Shown here piece after piece: positions 1 to 9,797 of a stretch of DNA of 64,000 nucleotides (positions within the stretch are counted from its first letter, which is position 1; each line of letters starts with the position of its first letter). The position numbers and the translations under genes are program-made. The notes under the pieces were generated by a model. That model made no database searches. It was not told the DNA's origin and saw only the letters and a list, made by a program, of their open reading frames with translations. Origin of the DNA: Paenibacillus sp. FSL H8-0079 (GTDB lineage: Bacteria; Bacillota; Bacilli; Paenibacillales; Paenibacillaceae); the NCBI RefSeq assembly GCF_037991315.1, contig NZ_CP150300.1:2046001-2110000 (forward strand), written 5' to 3'.

Positions 1-1
1 A

Positions 2-1744
2 GATCGGCGGATTCATGAGAATGAGCAGTGGTATCAGGCCTTGTATCATAACCATTCGGATGCCATTATCTCCGTGGACAAGGAAGGCATTGTCAAAGGG
101 ATAAATGTTGCTGTAACGACGATTACCGGATATCCTGAAAAAGAGGTCATGGATCGTTCCATTGACGAGATTGCTCAGCGGATCGAAATAGAGTGGATCA
201 GTGAATTTGATTCCATCGACTGGGATGATAATCGTCTGGAGCAGGTGCACTATATGGCCAAAATGAGGGACGTACAGGGTGAACTTCTGGACCTTAGTAT
301 TGTTGTGGTTCCTGTTGTCATTGATGATAAACATGTGGGAAGCCACATTCTAATCAAGGACATTACTGAGGAGAAGCAGGCTCAGGAGAGCATTCGTCAC
401 CAGGCTTTGCATGATCCACTGACAGGGCTGCCCAATCGGCGCAAGTTGGATGATATGCTGGCGGGTACGATTCAAGCTTCTGAAGAAGAAGGAAATTCTT
501 TTGCTGTTATGGTAATGGATATAGACCGTTTCAAAATGATTAATGACTCCCTCGGACACTCCGTCGGGGACGTATTTCTAAGAGAAGTCAGCAACCGAAT
601 TATAGCAGCGATAGAAGCCTCCGATCCAAAAGCTATGGAAAATGTCATGTTGGCCCGTATGGGCGGTGATGAATTCACACTGGTGGTGACCCATGATCAA
701 GCGACTGAGGTTCGGGTGGCCGAACTCGCGAAACAGATTGTAGAAGCCATTCAGTTACCTTACCGATTAAAGGAAAATGACTTTTACGTGACAGCTAGCA
801 TCGGGATTGCGATGTATCCGCACCATGGAGTGGGAGCAGATTCTTTGCTGAAACATGCGGACTCCGCCATGTATGAAGTGAAGAAGAATGGCAAGAACGG
901 TTTTCAGTTCTATACCGCCCAACTCGATTCGGAACTCTATGAACGTATTGAGCTGGAAGGTTACTTGCGTAAAGCGTTGGAGCGCGAGGAGATGGTCCTG
1001 TATTATCAACCGCAGATTCGTACCGAGGATAGCCGCATGATTGGTGTGGAGGCTCTTATTCGTTGGAATCATCCACTCAAAGGTCTGCTCGCACCTAATG
1101 TATTCATCCCGCTCGCAGAAGAGACAGGTATGATCTATGAGATTGGTAACTGGACGCTGCGGGAAGCGTGCAGGCAGATGAAGCTCTGGCATGCCAGTGG
1201 TGGACCGCTCATTCCGGTATCGGTTAACTTGTCCAGCCAGCAGTTCCATCAATCCAATTTGGTAGAACAGGTCAAGAATGCACTTCATGAGACAGGGCTG
1301 GATGCACGATATCTGGAGCTGGAGATTACAGAGAGTATGATGATGGATGCAACAGTATCCACGGCGATCCTGAACGAACTGACAGCATTGGGTGTCAAGA
1401 TCAGTCTGGATGATTTCGGTACGGGATACAGTTCACTGAGTTATCTGAAGCATTTCCCGATTCATAAGCTCAAGATTGATCGTTCATTCGTGACAGACAT
1501 TACGGAAAATCGGAGCGATCAGGCGATTGTGGCAACCATTATTTCGATGGCTCAGAATCTCCAGATGGAAGTGATTGCCGAAGGCATTGAGACGAAAGGG
1601 CAGTTGGATATTCTGATGCAGAATGACTGCCGGGAGATACAGGGGTATTATTTCAGTCGTCCACTGCCTGCAAGTGAAGTGGAACATGACTTTTTTGTAC
1701 CGCTGCGGTTGCAGGGCAATGGTACACCACCGGTACAATCCTAA
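2..1744 (+). CDS. PAS-GGDEF-EAL c-di-GMP signalling protein (5' end outside window)
   Basis: The reading frame is open from base 2, so the start lies left of the window. The visible protein has a PAS-like sensor segment (roughly the first 110 residues), a diguanylate cyclase domain with an intact GGDEF motif at bases 662-676, and a phosphodiesterase domain with EAL at bases 1049-1057 and the downstream DDFGTGYSSL signature. Both halves keep their hallmark residues, so it may make and degrade c-di-GMP; no RxxD inhibitory site is visible just before GGDEF. The first codons read RIHENEQWYQAL, typical of a PAS domain entry, so more PAS or membrane sensor sequence may lie upstream. It ends in a strong terminator and has no operon partner in view. 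Confidence 0.93.
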   Translation, partial: DRRIHENEQWYQALYHNHSDAIISVDKEGIVKGINVAVTTITGYPEKEVMDRSIDEIAQRIEIEWISEFDSIDWDDNRLEQVHYMAKMRDVQGELLDLSIVVVPVVIDDKHVGSHILIKDITEEKQAQESIRHQALHDPLTGLPNRRKLDDMLAGTIQASEEEGNSFAVMVMDIDRFKMINDSLGHSVGDVFLREVSNRIIAAIEASDPKAMENVMLARMGGDEFTLVVTHDQATEVRVAELAKQIVEAIQLPYRLKENDFYVTASIGIAMYPHHGVGADSLLKHADSAMYEVKKNGKNGFQFYTAQLDSELYERIELEGYLRKALEREEMVLYYQPQIRTEDSRMIGVEALIRWNHPLKGLLAPNVFIPLAEETGMIYEIGNWTLREACRQMKLWHASGGPLIPVSVNLSSQQFHQSNLVEQVKNALHETGLDARYLELEITESMMMDATVSTAILNELTALGVKISLDDFGTGYSSLSYLKHFPIHKLKIDRSFVTDITENRSDQAIVATIISMAQNLQMEVIAEGIETKGQLDILMQNDCREIQGYYFSRPLPASEVEHDFFVPLRLQGNGTPPVQS

Positions 1745-1750
1745 TCCTAT

Positions 1751-1800
1751 AAATACCAAGCGGCAAGTCCCCGTGTGTGTCGGGAACTTGCCGCTTTTTG
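1751..1800. terminator. Intrinsic terminator, copy 1 of a duplicated 50-bp sequence
   Basis: The arms AAGCGGCAAGT and ACTTGCCGCTT close over a GC-rich loop and are followed by a T run. It terminates the PAS-GGDEF-EAL gene and, read the other way, the chemoreceptor gene. An almost identical 50-bp copy lies at 5048-5097. Confidence 0.85.
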
Positions 1801-1893
1801 TTTACTTTTTATTTTTATATAACACTGGATAAAAGTATAGAGTTCAATACAACATATCGTACAAACGGTTGAATATAACGATCTGCTTCGGTC

Positions 1894-3582
1894 CTAGAGC
1901 TTAATATCCTTAACAGAATGAAGCAATTCCTCGGCCATTAGAGCCAGCGCTTGAGACGAAGAGGTTATTTCCTCCATCGTTGCCAGCTGCTGTTCTGTCG
2001 CAGCCGATACACTGATTGTACCGGAAGAAGTTTCTTCTGCTACTATTGCTACTCCCTGCAATGTTTCAGCAAGCTTAACGGTGTCTTCCGACAATTGATG
2101 AGACGCTTCGGATACGGAATTAATTTGGGAAGTGACCGAGTCGACAGCCTCCCGAATATGCAGGAATGATTCGCCTGCGGTCGAGACCGCTATAATACCA
2201 GCTTGGACAACTTCATTACCTTCTCTGACATTATGGACCGTCACCTGAGTATCTGCTTGAATAGAACGAACGAGCTCAGCGATTTGCTTACTTGAGAGTG
2301 AGGACTGTTCCGCAAGCTTACGTACCTCTGACGATACGACAGCGAAGCCGCGACCCGCTTCACCAGCACGCGCTGCCTCAATTGCGGCATTAAGCGCAAG
2401 TAGATTGGTCTGCTTGGCAATCGTTGAAATCACTTCAACAATTTGGCCGATCTCATTGGACCGAGAGCCAAGTACATGAACGCCATCCTCTATTTTCTTA
2501 ACTGTTGATTGAATATCCTCCATCTGACGTATAGCAGACTGTACGGCTATCGTGCCATCTGCAGCTGTCTGTGTTGCAACATTCGATTTATCAGCGACTT
2601 CGCGGGCGCTATGAGCGATATTCCTTGACTCCACTGACATATTGCCGACAAAAGCTACACTTTCCTGAACGACAGCTATTTGCCGTTCTGAACCACTGGC
2701 TACCTGCTCGATAATTTCGACGACTTGCTCCGTTGCTTTGGTCGTTTGCTCTGCACCTGCCATCAATTGCTCTGACGACGCGGCAACTTGCATCGCATTT
2801 TGCGATACTTGCTCAATAAGACTTCGTAAGTTTTCAGTCATCCGTTGGAAAGATACAGCAAGTGAACCGATCTCATCTCGGTTTTTCACTTTAACTGGTT
2901 CGCTTGTCAAATCACCGGCTGCAATTAACTCAGCTACTGAGGTAATTCTTCGGATTGGTAACGTGATCATTCGACTGATGAAGAAAGCAATACCAATGCC
3001 AGCCAATATGGTTACAATGAGCAATATAATAACAAATCTTTTGGAATCGGCAATACTACTTTGCGTATCATTAAGACTTTGCGCCAAAGCGTCCTCCTGT
3101 ATTTTTATGTAACGATCAGCCGTTTGCATAAACTTATCGATGATCGGCTCATTTTTAAGGGTGAGCTTCATATAATTTTCTACTTCATTTTGCTTCTTGA
3201 ATTCAATGATCTCTTCCGCATTAGTTGTGAAATTCTGTTGCAGCAAATCTAGTCCTTGTAGCAGTAGCCAGTCATTCGGATCTGTTGTCCGCGATTGAAT
3301 CTCCTGACTGACCATAGCGTAACTGCGCACCGCTTCACGATAAGATGTGATGTCATCTTCCTCACCCATAAGTAAAAACGTGTTTATACTTAAATTCTCA
3401 TCCTTAATAGCAAGACTAAGTGTTTTAACCTTACTTACGATATCAGCACGATCACTAAGGAGCTTTTGGTAGGTTGTATCAATAGAATTGATTTGAAGAT
3501 AACTGACTGTGGCAATGAGACACAATAATAATAAAATAGATATAAATCCGCTATATAGTTTTTTGCTAATCGTCAATTTCAT
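1894..3582 (-). CDS. Methyl-accepting chemotaxis protein with four-helix-bundle sensor
   Basis: A 562-residue transmembrane chemoreceptor. One membrane segment at about residues 10-30 precedes an extracellular helical domain of the 4HB_MCP type (about 31-182). A second membrane segment (about 183-203), a HAMP linker and a long coiled-coil signalling domain follow. The signalling tip ([16 protein letters not shown]) is intact, so it should couple to CheW/CheA. The start codon directly abuts the stop of the upstream solute-binding lipoprotein, so the two are translationally coupled. Four-helix-bundle receptors such as Tar and Trg read ligand-loaded binding proteins, which makes the neighbour a likely ligand carrier; that pairing is inference. 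Confidence 0.93.
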   Translation of the reverse strand: MKLTISKKLYSGFISILLLLCLIATVSYLQINSIDTTYQKLLSDRADIVSKVKTLSLAIKDENLSINTFLLMGEEDDITSYREAVRSYAMVSQEIQSRTTDPNDWLLLQGLDLLQQNFTTNAEEIIEFKKQNEVENYMKLTLKNEPIIDKFMQTADRYIKIQEDALAQSLNDTQSSIADSKRFVIILLIVTILAGIGIAFFISRMITLPIRRITSVAELIAAGDLTSEPVKVKNRDEIGSLAVSFQRMTENLRSLIEQVSQNAMQVAASSEQLMAGAEQTTKATEQVVEIIEQVASGSERQIAVVQESVAFVGNMSVESRNIAHSAREVADKSNVATQTAADGTIAVQSAIRQMEDIQSTVKKIEDGVHVLGSRSNEIGQIVEVISTIAKQTNLLALNAAIEAARAGEAGRGFAVVSSEVRKLAEQSSLSSKQIAELVRSIQADTQVTVHNVREGNEVVQAGIIAVSTAGESFLHIREAVDSVTSQINSVSEASHQLSEDTVKLAETLQGVAIVAEETSSGTISVSAATEQQLATMEEITSSSQALALMAEELLHSVKDIKL

Positions 3583-4911
3583 TTAGCTAGATCCTTCCCC
3601 ATTGGAGACGACTTCCGCGAACACTTCTGTTGCGCCATCTCTGAATTGTTTCGCAGCCTCTTCCGGTGTGATGTCTCCCTGAAGCATTTGATTTCTAGCC
3701 TTGGTGAATAAAATATTAATGCTGTTTGCTACAAGTGGCACGGGTGGATCAATTGGACTGGAATGCTGCTCGACGTGCTCCATATATTTATACTGCTCTT
3801 TATCCTCTTCCTTCATCGAACTGAGCAGATGCTCGCGTACTTTCGCCGTAGCTGGAACACCACGCTCAGCTTGCAATATGTCGTTTGCGTCCAAATCATT
3901 AAAGAAGAAATCAACGAACAATGCGGCTTCCTTCGTCTGCTTCGTATAAGCAGAGACGGAAAAATACATGGATGGCTTAACATAGTTGCCTTCTGAACCG
4001 CCTTTGTAACCCGGGAGCGGAATGAGCTTTAACGCCTTCTCTGTCGATTTACTGTAGCTTACAACGTTATTACTTGTCAGCATATGAAACGCTGCTAACT
4101 TGTTCACGATAAGCTTATCTTTGTCAGCGGTACGGTTTCTGGTCTCTTCCGGACTAGCCATCAACTTTTCATCAATGAACTGCTTTTCCATCTTGAAGAA
4201 ATCCGCCAAGTATTCATCCTTGTCATAACCAAGCGTACTACCATCAATCGAGTATAGAGAAGTTCCACGTTGTCTCAAATAATAAGGGAAATCCAATTCT
4301 CCCGAACCAATCGGATAAAACCCGGGCTGATCCACAGTTGCTTTCAACTGCCTTGCGATCTCAGCAAGATCCTCGTATGTATAGCCTATAGATGGCGGCT
4401 CAATCCCGTTTTCCGTGAAAAAGTCAGGGTTGTAAATGATCCCTTGTGCATTAATACCTGTTACCACGCCGTACAGTTTATCATCGATCTTCCCTGAAGC
4501 AAGTGAAGAGGCATCAAGATCAGCTATATTCAAATCACCAGAAGAAACCAACTCATCCAGCGGCAACAACAGCTTGCGTTGCACGAATTCGTCAATATAC
4601 TTGTAGTCCATTTGAATGACATCAGGGAATTGTTGATCTGCGGCATTCATTGCAAGCATTGTCCAATACTCACCATTCGGGCCATCAGACGGTTCCACTT
4701 TAATATCAGGGTATTTCTTCTCAAATAACTCGATAACCTTCAGTGTTCTTTCTTTGCGTCCATCATTTCCCCACCAGGCAACCTTTAATATTTTTTGGCC
4801 TGTTTCTGACGTTGCTTCTGTTTTCTGTGCATCCTGATTAGTACAACCTGTTATCAGTGCAGCAGCCATGATGGTGCACAAAGCGATTTTCATTTTCATC
4901 AAATAACTCAC
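3583..4911 (-). CDS. Extracellular solute-binding lipoprotein (carbohydrate ABC type), orphan
   Basis: A 442-residue periplasmic-binding-type protein. A lipoprotein signal ends in the lipobox LITGC, with lipidated Cys at about residue 23. The rest matches family 1 sugar-binding proteins (the WWGNDGR segment, then VIELFEKKYPDIKVE). The GTG start at 4911 is supported by a purine-rich AAGGGGGG site upstream. No permease or ATPase gene lies nearby; instead the stop codon abuts a chemoreceptor start. It may serve as a sensor ligand carrier or work with permeases encoded elsewhere. Substrate cannot be told from the sequence. Confidence 0.9.
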   Translation of the reverse strand: MSYLMKMKIALCTIMAAALITGCTNQDAQKTEATSETGQKILKVAWWGNDGRKERTLKVIELFEKKYPDIKVEPSDGPNGEYWTMLAMNAADQQFPDVIQMDYKYIDEFVQRKLLLPLDELVSSGDLNIADLDASSLASGKIDDKLYGVVTGINAQGIIYNPDFFTENGIEPPSIGYTYEDLAEIARQLKATVDQPGFYPIGSGELDFPYYLRQRGTSLYSIDGSTLGYDKDEYLADFFKMEKQFIDEKLMASPEETRNRTADKDKLIVNKLAAFHMLTSNNVVSYSKSTEKALKLIPLPGYKGGSEGNYVKPSMYFSVSAYTKQTKEAALFVDFFFNDLDANDILQAERGVPATAKVREHLLSSMKEEDKEQYKYMEHVEQHSSPIDPPVPLVANSINILFTKARNQMLQGDITPEEAAKQFRDGATEVFAEVVSNGEGSS

Positions 4912-5047
4912 GATTGCCCCCCCTTGCTTTTGATCAATTTAGTGAATGATCATTAATGTAATTTATCGGATTTTTAATTTTTTTAATTAGATGAATGTGG
5001 CTCTATCTCATAATGCGATGAAACGCAATTTTAAATATTGATTTTGA

Positions 5048-5097
5048 AATGCCAAGCGGCAAGTCCCCGTGTGTCTCGGGAACTTGCCGCTTATTGT
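5048..5097. terminator. Intrinsic terminator-like hairpin, copy 2 of a duplicated 50-bp sequence
   Basis: Same stem arms as the copy at 1751-1800; about 47 of 50 bases agree, including flanking bases outside the stem. It sits behind the 3' end of spoVR and upstream of the binding-protein gene. Its T run is interrupted, so as a terminator it is weaker than copy 1. Confidence 0.75.
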
Positions 5098-5177
5098 GTT
5101 TTTTATGATATGTCGCCATCTTTCATGCGTGATACGAAGGTTCTCTTTATCAAAAAAGAGAAGGGGCTATTGGAACC

Positions 5178-6614
5178 TCACAAAAACTTGCGGTGGTGCT
5201 TCTTGCCATCATACGTAAACCAGATCGGTTTATCCTCGACACGTGTCTCTACATGTACCGTACGTCCCCAGAGGCGATACAGATAGGGTAGGGTGCGTTC
5301 CATATATTTCAGATCCAGCTCGATGCCTTCATATTGATGTTTAAGCACGAGTTCTCCGGTCCGCAAATAGTCAGCATCTTGCACGACCAGATAAGGGGAC
5401 CCCCCGTTGACACGTGAAAATACGAGCTGATCCCGTATGTTCTCCCAGGCCTTGTCGGTGATTTTCCAATCAGGACCTTTTTTCTCAAATACGTAAAGGT
5501 CGAGATCTTCGGTTAATTGCTTGGTCATGTAATTGCGGATGAAGGAGGTATCGGAATCAAATTCACGCACCTCGAACATTTTGGCACGACCTTGGCCCGG
5601 TTTGCGGCCCCAACGTTCCTGTTCTTCACGGGTTGGGTTATCCCAGCGGCGTTCAATATCCTCGAAAATCTTCAATCCCAAATAATACGGGTTCAGACTT
5701 TGCTTGGATGGCTGCACCACGGAGGAGTTGAGTTTGGCAAATTCGATCGTATCCTCACTGTTCAGATCGAGCTCACGTATAATGCGTTGATGCCAGTAGG
5801 AGGCCCAGCCTTCGTTCATGATTTTAGTTTCCATCTGTGGCCAGAAATAAAGCATCTCTTCACGCATCATACTCATGATATCCCGCTGCCAGTCGGTCAG
5901 CACTTCCGAGAATTCCTGAATAAACCACATAACATCCTTCTCCGGTTCAGGCGGAAAGTGATGGACCTGAATGCCTTCGGCAGGTGCTTCTTCGGTCTGC
6001 ACATCGTCAAGTGACCATAGATCATCATAGCGGCCTTCAGGCCGTGGTGCTTTCTCACCACGCTGCTCCCGCATTTTCATCTCCATGTAGCGTTGTTTGT
6101 CCAAATGGCGGGGTTTAATCAGCTGTGGGTCCACATGTTCCTGAATCGCGATCACGGCATCGATAAATGCTTCAACCGCTTCCGTTCCGTACTCCATCTC
6201 ATAATTACTAATCCGATCCGCTGTAGCGGCCATACTTTCGACCATATTTCGATTGGATTTGGAGAAGCGGGCATTATTTTTGAAAAAATCGCAGTGCGCC
6301 AGTACGTGGGCCACGATCAATTTGTTCTGAATCAGGGAATTGCCATCCAGCAGGAAGGCATAACAAGGGTTGGAGTTGATGACAAGCTCATAAATTTTGC
6401 TGAGTCCAAAGTCGTATTGCATTTTCATCTTATGAAATGTTTTGCCGAAGCTCCAGTGACTGAATCTGGTCGGCATGCCGTAAGCTCCAAATGTATAAAT
6501 AATATCCGATGGGCAGATTTCGTACCGCATGGGGTAATAATCCAGGCCGAATCCATCGGCAATCTCCATAATCTCGGCAATGGCGTATTCTAGGTCGCGG
6601 ATTTCATCTGTCAT
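5178..6614 (-). CDS. spoVR: SpoVR family stage V sporulation protein
   Basis: A 478-residue cytoplasmic protein whose length and sequence fit the SpoVR family, needed for proper spore cortex formation in Bacillus subtilis and also found in non-sporulating bacteria (YcgB of E. coli). Recognisable family stretches include the [11 protein letters not shown] region, the [18 protein letters not shown] region and the C-terminal Lys/His-rich end. The ATG start overlaps the yhbH stop by four bases, so it is translated from the yhbH transcript. Biochemical activity of the family is not established. It ends close to the duplicated hairpin at 5048-5097. Confidence 0.93.
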   Translation of the reverse strand: MTDEIRDLEYAIAEIMEIADGFGLDYYPMRYEICPSDIIYTFGAYGMPTRFSHWSFGKTFHKMKMQYDFGLSKIYELVINSNPCYAFLLDGNSLIQNKLIVAHVLAHCDFFKNNARFSKSNRNMVESMAATADRISNYEMEYGTEAVEAFIDAVIAIQEHVDPQLIKPRHLDKQRYMEMKMREQRGEKAPRPEGRYDDLWSLDDVQTEEAPAEGIQVHHFPPEPEKDVMWFIQEFSEVLTDWQRDIMSMMREEMLYFWPQMETKIMNEGWASYWHQRIIRELDLNSEDTIEFAKLNSSVVQPSKQSLNPYYLGLKIFEDIERRWDNPTREEQERWGRKPGQGRAKMFEVREFDSDTSFIRNYMTKQLTEDLDLYVFEKKGPDWKITDKAWENIRDQLVFSRVNGGSPYLVVQDADYLRTGELVLKHQYEGIELDLKYMERTLPYLYRLWGRTVHVETRVEDKPIWFTYDGKKHHRKFL

Positions 6615-7780
6615 CTAACGCTGCCTCCTTCCCTTTTCTGGAAAAAGCTGCGCAAAGCTTTGTACACTTCGCCTTTTTCTTTGATCACATAATACATGAA
6701 CTGATCCATCTTGATATGACGGTAAGCCGACATCAGTGTGCTGCTGCGGTTGTACTGATTCACCTCGCCGTACCCAAACATGTTACTACGCTTCATTAAC
6801 TCACCGATCAGCTTCACACACCGCTCGTTATCCGAGGTCAGGTTATCCCCGTCAGAGAAGTGGAAAGGGTAGATGTTGTAGCTTGAAGGTGGATACCGGC
6901 TGTCAATAATATCCAGTGCCTTCATATATACAGAGGAGCAGATGGTGCCTCCGCTCTCGCCACGGGTAAAGAACTCTTCTTCTGTTACTTCCTTGGCTTC
7001 CGTATGATGGGCGAGGAAAACAATCTCAACTTTCTCATACTGACGGCGTAGAAAACGGGTCATCCAGAAGAAGAAGCTGCGTGCGCAGTATTTCTCAAAT
7101 GAACCCATGGACCCGGATGTATCCATCATGGCAATAATAACGGCATTGGATTGTGGAATAATTTTGTCTTCCCATGTCTTGTAGCGCAGGTCATCCGGAC
7201 TGATGTGATGGATGCCTGGCGTACCGGTCGTTGCATTGCGACGCAGATTTTCCAGAATGGTACGTTTCTTGTCAATATTGGACTGCATGCCTTTTTTGCG
7301 AATATCGTTGAAAACTACCGTATGTGTCTCAATCAGGTCTTTGTCTTTCTGCTTCAGATCGGGTAATTCCAGCTCAGCGAAGAGCATATCTTCCAATTCC
7401 TCAATACTAACTTCGGCTTCCACAATATCATGACCAGGCTGATCACCAGCTTTTTCGCCTTTGCCGGGTTTCTGCGAAGCAGAGGGATCACGACCGATGA
7501 CGTCTCCGACCTGACTGTCACCGTCTCCTTGACCGACATGTTTTTGCTTCTGGTAGTTATACACAAAACGGTACTCATCCAGACTGCGGATTGGTACCTT
7601 GATGATTTGTTTTCCATCAGACATGATGATGTTTTCTTCCGTGATCAGATCAGGCAGATTCTGCTTGATGACATCTTTCACCTTTTGCTGATGGCGCTGC
7701 TGGTCCTGGTACCCTTTGCGGTGAAGCGACCAATCTTCCTTCGACACGACGAACGAGTAAGGCTGGTGTGAATTTGACAT
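6611..7780 (-). CDS. yhbH: YhbH/YeaH family (DUF444) sporulation protein
   Basis: A 389-residue protein of the DUF444/UPF0229 family with a von Willebrand A-like fold; the metal-site motif DTSGSMG is clear. An ATG 15 bases upstream (7795) is in frame, but its codons contain the GGGGGG ribosome site that properly serves the ATG at 7780, so the start giving [10 protein letters not shown] is preferred. A charged, Gly/Lys-rich linker follows the N-terminal third. In many bacteria yhbH sits between prkA (a serine kinase) and spoVR; here spoVR follows, but no prkA is present upstream. A possible SigE-like -10 (CATATCGT, minus strand, around 7850) is too weak to annotate. Confidence 0.9.
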   Translation of the reverse strand: MSNSHQPYSFVVSKEDWSLHRKGYQDQQRHQQKVKDVIKQNLPDLITEENIIMSDGKQIIKVPIRSLDEYRFVYNYQKQKHVGQGDGDSQVGDVIGRDPSASQKPGKGEKAGDQPGHDIVEAEVSIEELEDMLFAELELPDLKQKDKDLIETHTVVFNDIRKKGMQSNIDKKRTILENLRRNATTGTPGIHHISPDDLRYKTWEDKIIPQSNAVIIAMMDTSGSMGSFEKYCARSFFFWMTRFLRRQYEKVEIVFLAHHTEAKEVTEEEFFTRGESGGTICSSVYMKALDIIDSRYPPSSYNIYPFHFSDGDNLTSDNERCVKLIGELMKRSNMFGYGEVNQYNRSSTLMSAYRHIKMDQFMYYVIKEKGEVYKALRSFFQKREGGSVR

Positions 7781-8036
7781 GTAGGCACCCCCCATTGATT
7801 ACGCGGCACAGTTTGGCCTGTCGGTAATTAAGTATATTCACGGGCGGGGACGATATGTGATGAGAGTGGATATAAAATGATACAATTACGCAAGTTCACC
7901 TCAGAGGTAAGGTGAGTCGTAAGAACAGAACTGCACCATTTTTTACAGAAACAGTGAACAAGTGTGATATCCTTCCTTTACAATAGGAGAAAGACATCAA
8001 TTATTTAATAGAGATGCGTGCAAAGGAAGGATTCAT

Positions 8037-9374
8037 GTGAATAAAAAGGCGATCAAGGCTTGGATTATGTATGATTGGGCCAACTCGGCGTATGCAACAA
8101 CAGTACTGGCGGCAGTATTGCCCGTATTCTATGCTTCGGTGGCTGCAGCTACGCTGGATACGGATACCGCTGCTTCCTACCTAGCCTACACACACTCCAT
8201 TGGCATGTTGTGCGTAGCTCTGCTAACACCGTTGCTTGGCACGTTGGCTGATTTGTCAGGACGGAAGGGCGACTTCCTGCGTGTATTTGCAATCATAGGC
8301 GTTCTTGCCACATTGGGATTCAGCGCAATTGGAGAAGGGGACTGGCTACTTGCTTCCGCGTTACTGGTCATATCCACCATTGGTTTTGCGGGTGGTAACA
8401 CCTTTTACGATGCGATGCTGCCGGATCTGGTACCCGTGGAACGAAGGGACATGATATCCTCCAAAGGTTATGCCTATGGATATATTGGAGGAGGCTTGCT
8501 GCTTGCCGTCAATATGCTGATGATTCAGCAACCGGGCTGGTTTGGGATGAGCAGTACACTGGCAGGTACAAGGCTTGCGTTCATCTCTGTATCGTTGTGG
8601 TGGTTACTGTTCTCGATACCGATCTTCCGCCATGCTCCGAGACGTCCTGCATCACCGGACATGCCTGGATCATGGAAAGGTTACGCCGTGGTGGGCGTTC
8701 GCAGACTGCGGCAAACCTTCCGTCAGATGCGACGTTTTCCCCAGTTAATTCGTATGCTGGTGGCGTTCTGGTTTTTTAATGACGGCATTAATACCATCAT
8801 TCTTATGGCTACGATCTATGGGACAAGTATAGGCATAGGTACAGCCGACTTGATGCTCGCACTGCTGCTAACCCAGTTCATCGGTTTCCCGTGCACCTTG
8901 TTACTGGGAGCATGGGCGCAGCGCTGGGGCGCAAAGCAGGTATTAATCGTGAGTTTATCCGTGTACATATGTATCGTGATCCTCGGTTATTTCATGACAC
9001 AAGCGAGCCACTTTTATATACTCGCTGGGCTGGTTGGTGTCGTGCAGGGTGTGAGTCAATCCACAGCTCGTTCCCTGTTTAGCAATCTGATGCCAGCTGG
9101 CAGAACAGGAGAGTATTTTGGCTTTGTGAATATTACAGGCAAATTCTCTTCGATCTTCGGTCCATTTGTGTTTGGTTATGTTGGGCAGATCACTGGTTCC
9201 ACGCGTTGGGGTATTCTGTCGCTCATCTTCTTTTTCGTCGCGGGAATTGCTGTATTGTTAACCGTGAAGGTACAGAACGGGATGCAGGATGCTACACGGG
9301 CAGATCAGGAAGAAGAGCGAAATGGGAGTATCGGAGCTGCTGGGAAAAGTTCAAATGTAAGGTTTACAGGTTAG
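8037..9374 (+). CDS. MFS transporter, UMF1 family
   Basis: A 445-residue polytopic membrane protein with about twelve hydrophobic segments. The opening KAWIMYDWANSAYATTVLAA is the signature start of UMF1 (vacuole-effluxer-like) major facilitator proteins. The GTG start at 8037 follows AAGGAAGG with good spacing. Substrate is unknown; relatives are annotated as general MFS exporters. It is transcribed alone and its stop is 423 bases before the lasso peptide locus, so a role in exporting that product is possible but unsupported: the cluster has its own ABC exporter. Its C-terminus is polar and charged. Confidence 0.9.
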   Translation: MNKKAIKAWIMYDWANSAYATTVLAAVLPVFYASVAAATLDTDTAASYLAYTHSIGMLCVALLTPLLGTLADLSGRKGDFLRVFAIIGVLATLGFSAIGEGDWLLASALLVISTIGFAGGNTFYDAMLPDLVPVERRDMISSKGYAYGYIGGGLLLAVNMLMIQQPGWFGMSSTLAGTRLAFISVSLWWLLFSIPIFRHAPRRPASPDMPGSWKGYAVVGVRRLRQTFRQMRRFPQLIRMLVAFWFFNDGINTIILMATIYGTSIGIGTADLMLALLLTQFIGFPCTLLLGAWAQRWGAKQVLIVSLSVYICIVILGYFMTQASHFYILAGLVGVVQGVSQSTARSLFSNLMPAGRTGEYFGFVNITGKFSSIFGPFVFGYVGQITGSTRWGILSLIFFFVAGIAVLLTVKVQNGMQDATRADQEEERNGSIGAAGKSSNVRFTG

Positions 9375-9570
9375 TTGTTCATCGGTTTTCATATCAAACT
9401 TCTCTAATGAATTACTCTCATGGCTTCAGGCATTGTTCCTCGCAGAACATGTCTGGAGCTTATTCGCGTTTGTGCATCCTGCTCAGAATTGATTATGAAT
9501 AAGTGCTTAAACGACAGACAGCAGAATACAGTGAAAGAGTAACAATTTATGAAAAGGTGAAAATAAAAGA

Positions 9571-9599
9571 TTGACATGATACATTTTGTATCATAGAGT
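9571..9599 (+). promoter_or_regulatory. SigA-type promoter of the lasso peptide operon
   Basis: TTGACA (9571-9576) and TAGAGT (9594-9599) are separated by 17 bases. The spacer is almost wholly occupied by a perfect palindrome (9576-9594). Predicted transcription would start near 9606, leaving a leader of about 190 bases before the TTG start of the sulfotransferase. The upstream part of the gap (9375-9570) shows nothing I can name. Confidence 0.75.
9576..9594. promoter_or_regulatory. Operator-like palindrome 1 in promoter spacer
   Basis: ATGATACA, three T, TGTATCAT: a perfect 8-3-8 inverted repeat lying between the -35 and -10 elements. A protein bound here would compete with RNA polymerase, so repression is the simplest reading. 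Confidence 0.65.
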
Positions 9600-9609
9600 A
9601 AAACTATGA

Positions 9610-9622
9610 ATACATAATGTAT
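9610..9622. promoter_or_regulatory. Operator-like palindrome 2
   Basis: ATACAT-A-ATGTAT, a perfect 6-1-6 inverted repeat just downstream of the predicted transcription start. It shares the ATACA/TGTAT half-site with palindromes 1 and 3. Confidence 0.5.
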
Positions 9623-9639
9623 CTGAGAGTTGTCGAAAG

Positions 9640-9651
9640 AATACATGTATT
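9640..9651. promoter_or_regulatory. Operator-like palindrome 3
   Basis: AATACATGTATT, a perfect 12-base palindrome in the untranslated leader. Same half-site as the two palindromes upstream; spacing between the three centres is about 30 bases. Confidence 0.5.
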
Positions 9652-9797
9652 TTGCATCACTCTTGGGTTAAATTCCGACGGAATGTTGCAAAATGCTGAC
9701 CTATAGCGTGCGTAGTAATCGTTTTGCCAAACACAAAAGTAGAGTCTGGTCTATCCCGGCTGCATGCTTATTTTAATGAACAAAGGAGAGGCTGCCA

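Noticed and set aside
766..1288. Long minus-strand frame inside the GGDEF-EAL gene, and similar long antisense frames in suf and spoVR
   Set aside because: They mirror strongly biased codons of real genes and have no ribosome sites or family motifs.
9404..9646. Minus-strand frame of 80 codons in the gap before the lasso operon
   Set aside because: No ribosome site, covers the promoter and operators, and composition is not coding-like.
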